Part shown: positions 26,501 through 41,500 of the stretch, one piece after another
Layout: every line of letters begins with the position of its first letter
How positions within the stretch are numbered: the first letter of the stretch is position 1
NCBI GenBank assembly: GCA_016617855.1
Contig: JAECUM010011030.1
Coordinates: 16,958 to 80,957 of the forward strand
Direction of reading: 5' to 3'
Source: Megalonaias nervosa
Taxonomy: Eukaryota; Mollusca; Bivalvia; Unionida; Unionidae
Length of the DNA: 64,000 bases
Notes under the pieces: model-generated
The model's input: the letters and a program-made list of their open reading frames with translations, nothing else
Told to the model about the DNA's origin: nothing
Database searches by the model: none
Translations under genes and position numbers: made by a program

Positions 26501-29500
26501 TATTATTTTCTGATAAGACTTGTTATCTAAAACCTTGATATTTGTATGGACAAGTCCATTGGAAAAATAAAATAAGATTTAGAAAGATGCATAGTATTAG
26601 GAGTTATACCACCAGATACAATAGCATTATAAATGATTGACACATGTGATAGGATTACACATTTATTAGCATTTTTATAGAATTCAAAATCCAAATGTTA
26701 ATCTGTAACTACACTGCAATGCTTGAAACTGATTAAATGCTCTTGCACATACAACCCTTTCCATCATATTGTAAACAAATATTTTTTCACCCATGTGACA
26801 GAGAAATCTAGCTGATTTGCTAACTTCACTTTTTTTTTTTTATCTCAATCTGGTTTTCTCAGTTGTCGTAGTCACAGTGTCCATGTGTTAGCCACAACAC
26901 TTGTAGGAACAACATTTTCAAAGTAAAAACTTGTCCTATAAATGACTTCAGAAGTTAAAAGCTTTCCTTATAAAAAAAATTATTTGTTCTAATTGTATTT
27001 GTTATGATCTGTAATGATGATAATATCACAATACAATTGAATGCTTCTGTTATTTTCCATGCACAGAACTTGTGTACTTGATCACCCCGTCTTGCCACTG
27101 CCTTTATTAACATATTTGTATTACTCTCCCATGTTCACAACAGCACATGACACTCTCGGTGCAACAACATATAAAAATTATAGCTGCTGAATTGTTATAT
27201 TGTTATATTTTTGCAAGAGTGGAACATATAGTAATGATTTTACTGATATAATTCTTTATGTTTTCATAAACATTTAAGACCAAATGAGAAAAATAATAGA
27301 TGGTGGGTTCTGCACCAAGACAAGAAATTACAGTTGAGGGGTTATACTATTTGTCTCCTATCTCAGCAGAGCCATCATGAGATACAAATAATGTAATCCC
27401 TCAATTGTAAATATGATAAATACTACACTGTAATGATGATAAGTACTACACTGTAATGATGATAAATACTATTCTGTAATGATGATAAATCCTACTCTGT
27501 AATGATGATAAGTGCTAATCTGTAATGATGATAGATTCTACTCTGTAATGATGATAAGCACTACTCTGTAAATATGATCAATACTACTCTGTCATGACAA
27601 ATACTGCTCTGTAATGATGATAAATACTACTCTGTAATGATGATAAATATTACTCTGTAATGATGATAAATACTATTCTGTAATGATGATAAATACTACT
27701 ATGTAATGATAATAAGTACTATCTGTAATGATGATATGTACTACATTGTAATGATGATAAATACCACTCTGTCATGATGATAAGTACTATTCTGTCATGA
27801 TAAGCACTACTCTGTAATGATGATAAGTACTACTCTGTAATGATTATAAGGACTACTCTCTAATGATGATACGTACTACTCTGCCATGATAAGTACTACT
27901 CTGTAATGATACTATGCAATGATGATAAGTACAGCTGTGTAATGATGATAAATACCACTCTGTAATGAAAAGTACTACTCTGAAATGATGATAAGTACTA
28001 TTCTGTAATGATTATAAGTACTAATCTCTATTGCTTGTAAGTACTAGTTTGTCATAATGATAAGTACTTATCTGTAATGATTATAAGTACTAGTCTGTAA
28101 TTATGATAAGTTCTACTCTGTAATGATGATAAGTACTACTCTGTAATCATAATAAGTACTATTCTGTAATGATGATAAGTACTGATAAGTCCTATTCTGT
28201 AATGATGATAAATACTATTCTGTAATGATGATAAGTACTGATAAGTACTATTCTGTAATGATGATAAGTACTATTCTGTAATGATGATAAGTACTGATAA
28301 GTACTACTCTAAACTGATGATAAATACTACTCTGTAATGATGATAAATACTACCCTGTAATGATGATAAGTACTAATCTGTAATGATGATAAATATCACT
28401 CTGTAATAATGATAAGTACTACTCTGTACTGATTCTGTAATGATGATAAGTACCACTCTGTAATGATGAGTACTACTATCTAATGATAACGACTACTCTG
28501 TAATGATTATAAGTACTACTCTGTAATGATGATAAATACCACTCTGTAATGATGATAAGTACTACTTTGTAATGATGATAAGTACAACTCTGTAATGATA
28601 ATAAATACCACTCTGTAATGATGATAAGTACTACTCTGCCATGATGATTACTACTTTCTAATGATGATAAGTACTACTCTGTAATCATTTTAAGTACTAC
28701 TCCATAATGATGATACTACTCTGTCATGACAAGCACTACTCTGTAATGATGATAAGTACTATTCTGTAATGATATTAAGGACTACTCTGTAATGATGATA
28801 AGTGCTACTCTGTAATGATTATAAGTACTAATCTGTAATTATGATAAGTTCTACTCTGTAATGATGATAAGTACTATTCTGTAATGATAATAAGTACTAC
28901 ATTGTAATGATGATAAGTACTATTCTGTAATGATTATAAGTACTCCTCTGTAATGGTAATAAGTACTATTCTGTAATGATGGTAAGTACTATTCTGTAAT
29001 GATTATAAATACTACACTATAATGATGATATTTACTACCCTGTAATGATTATAAATACTACTCTGTAATGATACATACTACTCTGAAATGACAATTACTA
29101 CTCTGTAAAGATAATAAATACTATTCTGTAATGATAATATGTACTACTCTCTAATGATGGTAAGTAATACTCTGTAATGATGATAAGTACTAGTCTGTAA
29201 TGATGACATGTACTACTCTGTAATGATAATAAGTACTACTCTGTAATTATGATAAATACTATTCTGTGGTGATGCCAAGTGCTACTCTGTAATGATGACA
29301 AGTTCTAATCTGTAATGATGATATGAACTACTCTATAATGATGATACATACTACTCAGTAATGATGACAAGTACTAATCTGTAATGATGATATGTACTAC
29401 TCTGTAATGATGATAAGTAAAATTCTGTAATCATGATAAATACCACTCTGTAATGATGATAAGTACTACTCTGTAAAGATGACAAGTACTACTCTGTAAT

Positions 29501-32500
29501 GATGATATGTATTACTCTGTAAAGATAAGTACTATTCTGTAAGGATGATAAGTTCTACTCTGTAATGATGATATGTACTACTCTGTAATCTTATGTACTA
29601 CTCTGTAAAGATAAGTACTACCTGTAATGATTATATGTACAACTCTATGATGATATGTACTAATCTGTAATGATGATAACTAATGATAAGTAAAACTGTA
29701 ATAATATGTACTACTGTGTAATGATATGTACTACTCTGTGTAATGATGATAAGTACTACTCTGTAATGATGATAAGTACTATTCTGTAATTATAAGTACT
29801 ACTCTGCAATGATGATAAGTAATACTCTGTAATGATTATAAGTACTACTCTGTCATGAGTATAAGTACAAGCATGTAATTATAATATGTACTACTCTGTA
29901 ATGATGATAAATATTACACTGTAATGATGATTTTTACTACATTGTAATGATTATAAATACTACTCTGTAATAACGCATACTACTCTGAAATGACAATTAC
30001 TACTCTGTAATGATTGTAAGTACTACTCTGTAATGATGATAAATACTATTCTGTAGCAATGATATGCAGTACTCTCCAATGATGGTAAGTAATACTCTGT
30101 AATGATGATAAGTACTAGTCTGTAATGATGACAAGTACTACTCTGTAATGATAATAAGTACTACTCTAATGATGATAAATACCACTCTGTAATGATAATA
30201 AATACTATTCTGTAATGATGCCAAGTAGTATTCTGTAATGATGACAAGTTCTAATTTGCAATGATATGTACTATTCTGTATTGATGATAAATACTTTTCA
30301 GTAATGATGACAAGTACTAATCTGTAATGATCATTTGTACTACTCTGTAATGATGATAAGCAGAACTCTGTAATGATATGTATTAATATGTATAGATGAC
30401 AAGTACTAATCTGTAATGATGATATGTACTACCCTGTAATGATGATAAGTAAAACTTTGTAATGATGATAAACATCACTCTGTAATGATGATAAGTACTA
30501 CTCTGTAGTAATGATAAGTACTACTCTGTAATGATGATAATTACTACTCTGCAATAATGATAAGTACTACTCTGGAAATGATGATATGCACTACTCTGTA
30601 AAGATAACAAGAACTATTCTGTAATGATGATATGTATTACTCTGTAATGATAAGTACTGTTCTGTAATGATGAAAAATACTAGTCTGTAATGATCATATG
30701 TACTACTCTGTAATGTTGATATGTACTACTCTGTAAAGATAAGTACTACTCTGTAATGATGATAAGTACTACTCTGTAATGATTATATGTACAACTCTAT
30801 GATGATATGTATTAATCTGTAATGATGATAAGTAAAACCATAATAATATATACTACTTTGTAATGTCATGTACTACTCTGTATAATGATGATAAGTACTA
30901 CTCTGTGTAATGTTGATAAGTACAATTCTGTCATGATGATACATAATTATCAATGACCACAGTGCTTTTAAGAGATAACATGAATGACTAAGGTTGAAAA
31001 AAACAAAATTTTAGAAACCCAACACCTGATAATCCTGAATACCATATCTGATGTAATACCAGCATTGTGTACTAAAGAAATTACTTGGTTACAATTTTTG
31101 TGCAGTTTAAGCTCATCATAATAACTGCACACAGACAATATTATAAACAATGTTCTCATCATTTGTGCATAGATATCAGAAGAGTTAGCTCCCTGTGTCT
31201 ATGTTGGAAGCTGCCCACTTTGGAGAAGACTTTTCTCTTCCATTATGGTCACTCTGAATAAAGCATATGCAAAATTTATTCTTGAAATGATTTAATCATT
31301 GAGGTTAAGTGGTAATGAGACTGATTTAATTATTTAGGTTAAGTGGTAATGAGACTGATTTAATCATTTAGGTTAAGTGGTAATGAGACTGATTTAATCA
31401 TTTAGGTTAAGTGGTAATGAGACTGATTTAATGATTTAGGTTAAGTGGTAATGAGATTTAATCATTTAGGTTAAGTGGTAATGAGACTGATTTAATGATT
31501 TAGGTTAAGTGGTAAGGAGACTGATTTAATCATTGAGGTTAAGTGGTAATGAGACTGATTTAATTATTTAGGTTAACTGGTAACAAGATTGATTTCATTC
31601 TTTAGGCTAATTGGTAATGAGATTGATTTAATCATTTTGGTTAAGTGATAACAAGATATCAGATATGTCTAATTGTAAGTTCAATCAAGATGCTATATAT
31701 GGGTTTTTAGCAGCCATCATGAAGTATACCTAGATAAAAATGAAAAAAATTTGTAATGTTGGACCAAACTGACAGAGGAATGTGTGCTTATTAGAACATG
31801 TTGAGGTATTATTTCAAACATGGTACAAGATTAAACAATAAAAATCTAACAGGAAGAACAATTCCTCATCCCAGATTTAAAAGCAAAACAATAACCAAGT
31901 GCTACTGTACCCGTTCTTTAGGCTAAGAAGTGAATATATTTAACAAATGCAGATGATTCATAATAATCAAACATAAAAACACTTGTTAGACATTTAATAC
32001 AGTATATACTCACTTATAAGTTGAGTCCAACTGCAAACTGCACAGACCCAGATCTGCCATTGTAAAATGTGCCAGCAGATCTTGGTCTATGCAGTTTGTT
32101 AGGAGTAATCAGTATAACAAAACAACATTTACCCTGATCTGTCTGAGTATTATGTGATGTCAGACCAAAGTATGGTTGTCTGCAGTTGGATTTGACTTAA
32201 AAGTGAGTATAAATAAATTCAAATCACAATTAGATGCATAACAATTATTAAAAGATTTCCAATATACCTACTGACAAAAGTACGGAAACTTCATAATGGT
32301 ACTAATATTTATTCTGGTTTTTCAACTCATCCTGTTTCATGAAATATTACTCCAAAGTTGTATATCTAACTTCTTCTCACCCAAAAATCCCTTTGGTCAT
32401 GCAAGGAGCTATTTTTTTGTATTATGTAATGACTTTCTACTTAAAGACCACTTGTCTTGAAAGACTTTTTTGTCAGCTGAAGGGGTGGTTTCTAATACAG

Positions 32501-35500
32501 TTGCACTGTATTATTTTGTCCTCTACTGCAGTCATGTATAGTATGATACAAATCACTAGCAACATACATTTATCAGTGTTAAAACAACTAAAAATGTGTG
32601 CTAGAAAATTTGGTGCTTTTTTAACTACACTTATGTGATAGTCTCCAAATATGGAAATGCGTGACAGGCAAATATAATGCATATTGTGGATAAATGCTTC
32701 CTTACAAGCTTTCTAAATATTATGAAAAACTGTATGACAGCTCACCTGTTTCTAACTTGGTAGAAATTCAACTACAATGCAAAATAAAAATGACTATGAA
32801 GCTTTAGTGATAAAGGTAAAACTGAAGTACATGCATCAATAGAAACAAAATATATTCTCATTAAATTGAATCAATTTACCATATATGCTTATTTATAAGT
32901 CAAGTCCGACTGCACACTGCACACACCCAGATCTGCCATCACATAATGTAACAGCAGATCTGGGTCTGTGCAGTCTGTTAGGAATAATCAGTAGAATAAA
33001 TGCAGACCCTGAACTGCTTGTGAATTATGTGATCAGGGTTTATGCAGTCTATTTTGTTTATAGCAGGACTCAACTTATAAGCTAGTACACATATAAAAAC
33101 TAGATACATACTGTGAATTCATTTTCATTCATGGGCCACTTTGAATTTTAATTGATTTTGTGGTTGTCACACATCATGAATTTAACAACAAAATGGATAA
33201 AGGACCCCTCCAACATTTGAAAACAGCCCAAGCTTTCAGTATCAATTAAAAGCCACTATGCAAAACCATACTAACTGGTATCCAAGACTATATTTATATT
33301 TGTAAAACATGACCACTCCCAGAACATGTTCAAACTAAATCTAAATACATAAAATATTAGCATGGTATGAATGATACTGGCTATTTTGAACTGTCAGACT
33401 GATATCCTCAGCAAGGTATGAATGATACTGGCTATTTTGAACTGCCAGACTGATATCCTCAGCAAGGTATGAATGATACTGGCTATTTTGAACTGTCAGA
33501 CTGATATCCTCAGCAAGGTATGAATTATAATGGCTATTTTGAACTGTCAGACTGATATCCTCAGCAAGGTATGAATTATAATGGCTATTTTGAACTGTCA
33601 GACTGATATCCTCAGCAAGGTATGAATGATACTGGCTATTTTGAACTGTCAGACTGATATCCTCAGCATGGTATGAATTATAATGACTATTTTGAACTGG
33701 AAGACTGATATCTTCAGCAAGGTGTCAATTATATTTGCTATTTTGAACTGGCAGACTGATATTCTCAGCAAGGTATGAATTATAATGGCTTTTCTGAACT
33801 GACAGACTGAAACCTCAGTATGGTATGAATTAGAATAGCTATTCTGCACTGACAGACATATCTTCAGCATGGTATTAAATTAAGCACTTCCTCCTAATAT
33901 ATATTGATGTAGCCAGTAACACTTTCCTCCAATTATTATGTAGCCAATAACACTTTCCTCCTAATATTAATATAGCCAGTAACACTTTCCTCCTATTTAC
34001 TGTAGCCAGTATAACTTTCCTCCAAATATTACTGTAGACTGTAACACTTTAATTATTATCTTAAATAATTTCATGTCCTTAAAGGAGTTTAGATATAATG
34101 GATTTATTACAAGCAGAAAGTGAGCTGTTTGCACATGGCCACAATCTCTCTTATACATATCACGATGTCAACAAGAGCATGAGAGAGACATTTTAGGTTA
34201 TGCATGAGATTGATAAACAATATAGACATTTCTCCTATTATATGCAAAATGAACTGCTAATTACTTGTACTTTGTTATCTCTACAAATTGTCAAGATGTA
34301 AGTTTGGAGCTGCTATTTCTCATGAAGTCAAGTCAGATATGACAAAAATGTCAATGGCAGGTAACAGATCTGTATATTGACTATAGCTGCTCAAAAGTTG
34401 GATCCAAATGCTAATGGCACAGACCCAGATTTGCTGGTGCATTATGCAACAGCAGATCAGGGTCAATGTTGTTTGAAGTTGGACTTGACTTATAAGCAAT
34501 TAAATACAGTATATATCCTCAATACTTTCATGCATATATATAAAACAAGACTTTTCTTCACAACAAATAGTGGCACCACATCAAATTTGGAAATTTTATT
34601 TTGAGATAACAAAAGAAATGTAGAGAAAGGCCCAAATCACATTCTTAGATTATTTTCAAGCTTTATTTTTGTATCTGACAACCCACTGAGTTCTCTGCAT
34701 TAATGATCCTTCCCATGTATAACCTGAAAAATGCCTGCACAGCTTTAGCAACATAAGAGATAGTGGCAACCACCTTACCTTGCACCAGAGAGAACTAGCT
34801 TGAGCAATAATTTTCCATGATCTGCACACACGTGCACACCTAGATAGATCTGCTACATCCAGATAGCTGAAAATCTGTAAAAGAGGGTTATTTAAAAAAT
34901 ACATGAAAATAAAATTTGTTGAAATAAATCACATCTGAGTGCTTAAATGACACATAGGGAGGGCAGATTGAATCATACTAATATTAGAAAGATGGTGCCT
35001 TTGATGAGACCAACATTTTTGAGAACCTTTTTTAACTATAATTTATTAAAATCTGACTCAGATATTTTGGGAAAATTTAAAGGACTTGAGTTATTAATGT
35101 AGAGTCTGAGGATCATCTGCTAATGTGGTGGATGGTTACTGGTATGGTGGTAGATGACTGCTGGTGTGACTATTGACAACTTGAATATTATTCATGACAA
35201 GAAAATTTCAAACAATTTTATTATATCTTAATACCTTGTTAGTTTAAACATCTATGTGTTTCCCAGCCCTGTCCTTATTGTTATGCACAATTAATTAATA
35301 TTTTCTGCTTAACCTTTGTCTGTGATTGAGGGGTAGAGTTTTGACCTACCAGTATATTGTCTTGGCTGAGGGTTGTGTTTACCTGACTTTTGTCATTTTT
35401 TTGAAAGATTTTTACTTGAATTTAAGTTCAAGATCTGACCTTATTTGAATTAGTGAAATTTTTCCATTTGAAATGACTCACATCCTGGGCATTCTATTGT

Positions 35501-38500
35501 GTTTGCATTGATCTATGCTTCATGTAGATTATTCATGCAGATATCTCATGACTGGTTAAAGTTTCAGTCCATACCCAATCATATTGCTCTATTCATTATG
35601 TTGCTTAAATGTAGCATATTTTTTGTTGAATTTCAGGTGCCTAATTGGGAAAATCACTGACCAAATCTGCAGTCCCACATTTCGTTGCCTTTTCTTTTAC
35701 TCATAATTTTGAGCAAATAGCATAGACAATACTGCCACACTATGTACCAGTAGATGTGGGCTGAATATGCATTCCAGTTCACAATCACAATGCAGTTTTA
35801 TGCTGTTCATAAGTCACTATGCAATTCTATCCTACTCACAACAACTATGCAGTTCTATCATGTTCACAGTTGGTGTGTTATATAAACAAGTTAATTCAGT
35901 AGCTCTTACCTTGATAGCACAGCTGCGTGGCTGGAGAGATGAGAGGCTGTCTCGTGCCTCTCCTGTACCCTGACCAAAAAGATCATCTTCCTCCATGTTC
36001 TCCCCTCTCTCCAGACGCTGTAAGAGGCATTGTAAAACAAGGATAGTTTATTTCATTAACTGCAAATATATTCCATATAGTATTTATCTTTGGCAATAGC
36101 TTCAGAATAGACATGAAAATGAATTATTGCCTAGGTTGGCATGGTAAAATCATCTACATTTTAATATAACATACCTCCATGTAGACTACAGTTTGTATTT
36201 GCCTTCAAGCAACAACAATGGTCTTTAACATACAATTTTCTCCTAGTTAGATAACATAAACATAAAGGTTAAAAAGATTTGATTTCACACTTACTGAATA
36301 CACACAACCTAATTACAGCAATGATCTTGCAATAATGAAATATATGAAAATAGGTCTTAGTCTAATAAATCACTTCTCTATAGGATAGAAAAAAATTATT
36401 TTTTGATACTTCAATGAAACTAATAAATAATTGTAGAAATAAAGGAAAGTTCTGAAGATGAATTTTTCTAGCAATAATTATAAAGTGGATTGAAAACTAT
36501 TTTTGATATAGCCAGTTTTTTAAATGCATTAAATATAATATTCCTAAATGATGTTCACCTATAATTAATGAAAGGCTGAATTTCAAACAATCAAACAGTA
36601 ACTTCATTGAAAGGAACTGATTCAAAATATGAACAGCCATACAAATTGAATGCTAATTCTAGTCAACATACAAAAATAATACAAACTGTTTTCCTACAAC
36701 ATTTAGAGAATGCATATAATAGAAATATTATTTTATTTTGTAGAACATGTTAAAACCTAAAAAACTACTCATGGCTCAACTATATCAATTGTGTCCAGAA
36801 TCTCTGGAGTCAATGAAGAATAAGTAATGTCGATTCCACTGCAGAGTTTCAAATTTTGCAGAGTTTTCTAAGTCAGATTTTCTTCAAATTCAGGTTTTTT
36901 AAATCTCATTATGAGTGTAGTTGTAGGTAATTAGTTGGGTTTGTTTTCAGAACAGGGACATGGCAAAAACACTGAATTTCATCTATTATCAGTGCATTTT
37001 TGTTCACAAGCTGAATTCAAACATGCGCAGAATAAGTTAAAATATTTAAAAAAACATCACCTTGACAAAAAGAGAATTTTATTTTGGATTGTAAGAAATG
37101 AAAAAGGTTCCAGTGTAAACCACAACAACTGAATATCATGCAGATGACATGTGAGGAAATGAAATTTTGTGAAAACTGCTGAGAATAACCTAAGCAGCTT
37201 TCACTGGAATACATTCAGAATGTAAAACAATGAATTCTTGTGTTTCAATGTAAAATGTTATCTTTTTTGAAGAACATTTTTAAAATAACTTTAAAGACCG
37301 TAACTCATAAATTTATATACAAATATTCTTTTTCCATTTAGCTACAACCTAGACACTCTAATAACATAAATATGAGGAAAACACCAAATCTGAAACAGTG
37401 GCCCTCATTCCCTCCAGAGAAAATCTTAGATATAGTGGTATCACTCTAGCATCGATATCAATTATTTGCTTGCAAGAATGGAAACATTTGCAAGAAGTAG
37501 AGAATTATTATTTGCCAGAAAAAGATATCCAGCACACTGCACTGAAACAAGATGCTATATGATTATACAAAAGACAACTTGGGTCTTTGCAATGATTTCA
37601 GATTCCTATTACTGTGACCCATTCTTCATTTTACATACTGTTGAATATCTGTAATAAATTTGTGGATGAGTGATAGCAATTATATGAATAGTACCTATTT
37701 TGAAATAAAACTTCCTAACTACCAGTACATTCAAGGGAGATGATTACTTCATTACATGATGATACAATGAAGAAAAAAAAGACTGATATTCCTACTTTAG
37801 ATATGGATGTCTCCTTATGCAAGATCATATATAGCAAAAATTTCTCTAAATTACAAACACGGCTTGGTAAGGATTTCTAAATGTATATACTTATGCCAAA
37901 GAACACCAAATGTCTTTGGAAGAAAAGAATAATCATCTAAATAAATATGACATGGATGTTATATTTAATGAGAAAGATTAGAAAAACAATCAATCTTCTA
38001 CAGAGATATTAAGCTGCAAAATCTCTCCTGATAAAATATATATTTAGATGGTTCATAATATTTTCATTATTGAGATAGATTTATTGGTCTATAAGGATAT
38101 TTATCATTTCATTTGCACCATAATGAAATTTATTTTGGACAAGGATATTCACTCAGTCCATAAGACATGATGTATGACTCATCTGGTTGGCGTTCAAGCT
38201 TCTCAGTGTGACTGGACTCTTGTTCAAGAGAGAAGGAGACACAAGGGTAATATAGTAATGGTAATATAGTAATGACTAATCATCCTTTATTTAATTATGT
38301 ATACCCCAATATAACACCATACTACAGTTACACAGAAATTCAGACATTGTATTTTTTTGTGTATACAACATCTCACCCTAAAAAACACAGACCCAGATAT
38401 GCCATGACATAATGCTATAGTGGACCATGGTCTACACTGTTCATTCTACCAAGGATAGTATATGACATGGATTTGGAAACTCCAGAGACCTGCCAGATAT

Positions 38501-41500
38501 CACATATACCCTTCAGATATGTAAATGAGGTTCCCAATTATCATTTAAACAGTAAGATCAAAGGCACATAAGGTGTGAATTTGCTCTGAGTCTCGAAACC
38601 AAACTGTGCTAACCTATGTAACAGGCTAACAGGCTGAAGTTAGCTGCAATGGTATTTAGTTGGAAAGCAAATTAAATTTTTTACCTTTTCCTATTGTAAA
38701 GTAAGATTTAATATTTTGCTTATATCACTACCAAAAGAAATATCAACTTTTCCCCTAAACTGTTTTGTAATTTAATGACATACAGTGATGATGATAATGG
38801 CTCCTCTAAAATAACTTTTATTTTCAATTTTAAATTTAAAAATGGGTAAATGAAATAAATTACTGACTTAAAATTAGCAGCAATGAATTTTTTAGCATCC
38901 TGAGATTAAATAAATGTTCATTATATTTATATATCTATCATACAAAGTTTGTAAAGCATTTGCAAAAACACAAGGTGCAATTTTCTAATTTTTCCCAACA
39001 TTTTGATTAAATGTTCAAAAAAAAAGATAACAATGCACTTTGACATTTTCTGCCAATAAAAGGATTACTTTATTTCATATATATAATCATGAAATATAGG
39101 AGAAGTGTGGTTTGCAAAACATGTCCCATGAATGGGCTTCTCTGACTCCAAATCCACTGTTATTTTACAGTGTATGAAGAACCTCATTTACATATTAATA
39201 AGGAACAGGTGCTATTTGGTGGGCTTAGGAAAATTGTTTCCAACTCCCTTTTATGTTAGTCTCAGGTTTTACTAATGACTTAAAGCAAACATTGTAGGCT
39301 CTGATCTATCTCATGTTATGAGATGGCATATCTGTCTATGCTATTCACAAATAAGTGTATATAGTACACAGGGAAATAAGGATGGCATGTAGCATTGAAA
39401 GATATAGCCTCATTTTCTCTTCAGAGAGGATCCAATCAAGATACATACCATCATAAGACTGGTGATCCTCCTATTTTTATTTGCCCTGACACTAATTCTG
39501 GCATGCTACATATCTATATGCTTCAAAACCCTTCACGCTTTTTTTGAATGTCAACTGTGCTATGCAGTGTCTTTCAAGAAATTGAATGGCAATGTTCTAT
39601 GTTAAACAAAGGTCATAACTCCATAAAATATTGCCAAACACAGTGTATATATCTTTTTTGAATGGGCTTCTTAACGAAAGCCTCCAACCAAATCTCATTT
39701 CAATTCATTAAGTCTGTCAAAAGTTATTGAGTGAAAATAAAATTGTGAGCCTCAGTTCTAAGTCAAACTGGGGCTATTACTCATGAAAATGCTGGTGAAA
39801 AATGATGAAAAGTGAAATGACTTGGGGCTTCTAAATGTAAAACCTTATACTAAATTTAATTTAAATCCAGCAAGTCCTTCAAAAGTAACTATGTAGCAAC
39901 AAAAATAAATTCACAGTTTTGAATCAAACAAAGGCCATAACATCATACAATTTTGCTAGAAAAACTGAAAACTGAGCTACCTAGGTTTTCCTAAGGTAAA
40001 TTCTGTTATAAAATTTGATTTCAACCCATAAAAACCTACAAAAGTTTTTAAGAAGATGCAAAATTTATGATGTTACATTATGAGATGTTACATGACATGA
40101 CATGACAGGAATGACAAACATAAGTAATACTTTATGCCACTTCCACTGATAAAGCAAGGGTATAAAAATTTAACATACTGTCTTTTAGGAGCTATAATCT
40201 GGACAAGAAAATATATTCAGCTCATGATCAATGTTTTTTCTTGACTTAAATCATACATTTTTAGTTGAATTTCTTATCATGACCCTAATTCTTAATACAA
40301 CATGGACAAAATTAATACAATAAGTACTTCACACTAACTACTGCTTAGCCTCCATCAAGTGACTGTCAAAGCTAAACTTTGAGTGCAAGAAAGGTTAAGG
40401 TTGTATCACTTGTGCCAAGGTCATACTTATTTGGTCAAGTCAAGGTCATCAAGCCAGGTTACTGTTTAAGGCTATGTCTGGTATGAATTAAGCATGGACT
40501 TATCAAGAGCAAGGATATCACCAATCCATGATGGCACTTTAAAGACAGTTGAGAAATATAATGGCAACATTACAGTAAGTAAGAAAATTATTTAATATTC
40601 TATATGATGCATTTACATTGGAAATGAAAGAATCCTTGGCTCATAAAAATGAAGCTGCCAATACAATTAAATTTACAAAACCAGAAAACTAAAGTTTGAC
40701 AAAAACTTAACCATGATGGATAATTAAAGACAAGATGAATAAAATATGTTGTTCCACAACCACTACTACATGACCCATTACAACTAACTTGTAAATATGT
40801 ATATTACAAAGTTTCCCTTAGAACTTACATCATTTGCTGTCTGAAAAATGAAAAAATATTTATTATCATACTATGATTCTGGGTATTATCAGTCTGAAAT
40901 TTTGGCTTTTATACACCATGTTATTTAATGTTGCTAGTAATAATTTGTCATTGTTTCTAAATGCTGCCAGTTTCTGGTGATGGGACATTACTAAATGTTG
41001 CCCGTTTCTGGTGATGAGACATTATTAAATGTTGCCTGTTTCTGCCGATGGGACATTATTAAATGTTGCCTGTTTCTGGTGATGGGACATTACTAAATGT
41101 TGCATCACTGAAATGTATAATATTATTACCAAATGTTGCTGTCCATTATTAAATGTGTTTATCAAGTGGGAAATGTGCTGCAGAATTTTAATTTTAATTA
41201 TATTGCCTCCCTTTAGTTTCTTTCTTTATATTTAATATTTCTTAAACAAAACTTTTAGAGAACATAACGAAGATACAATGAAAAAGAAACACACAAAAAA
41301 CAAGTGTTGAATCTATTTCCAGTCCCAAATGTTTTCTATATCTGAACAGTATATCAGATTTAAATAATTCTGTTTTCTTTAACACGGTCTTACATATATG
41401 AAAATGATGACAACTTTCTGCAATGATTCTGACAAGATTTAATTTAAGCACAATACCATTAGTAACAGTTGTGGCAACATTTAAGTACAACGACATTTGT

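Larger units (their letters stand above)
21257..32745. other. Intron 7
   Basis: About 11.5 kb, carrying a foldback element (21.33 kb), a small 23-bp repeat (21.7 kb), old dispersed repeats (22.0-23.35 kb), a decayed minus-strand LINE (23.55-25.7 kb), a 3.5 kb minisatellite (27.4-30.95 kb), a 34-bp minisatellite (31.28 kb) and another foldback element (32.0 kb). The stretches 25,750-27,390 and 32,215-32,740 hold nothing I recognise. Confidence 0.8.
32772..34778. other. Intron 6
   Basis: About 2.0 kb, containing two foldback elements (32,878 and 34,372) and two minisatellites (33,362 and 33,888). Nothing else. Confidence 0.8.

Noticed and set aside
27400..30945. Possible CRISPR-like array
   Set aside because: The 23-bp units are contiguous with no unique spacers, in a eukaryotic intron. 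It is a minisatellite.
32339..32638. 99-codon plus-strand ORF
   Set aside because: Hydrophobic and low-complexity with no homology I can recognise; antisense to the host gene's intron with no promoter or splice evidence.
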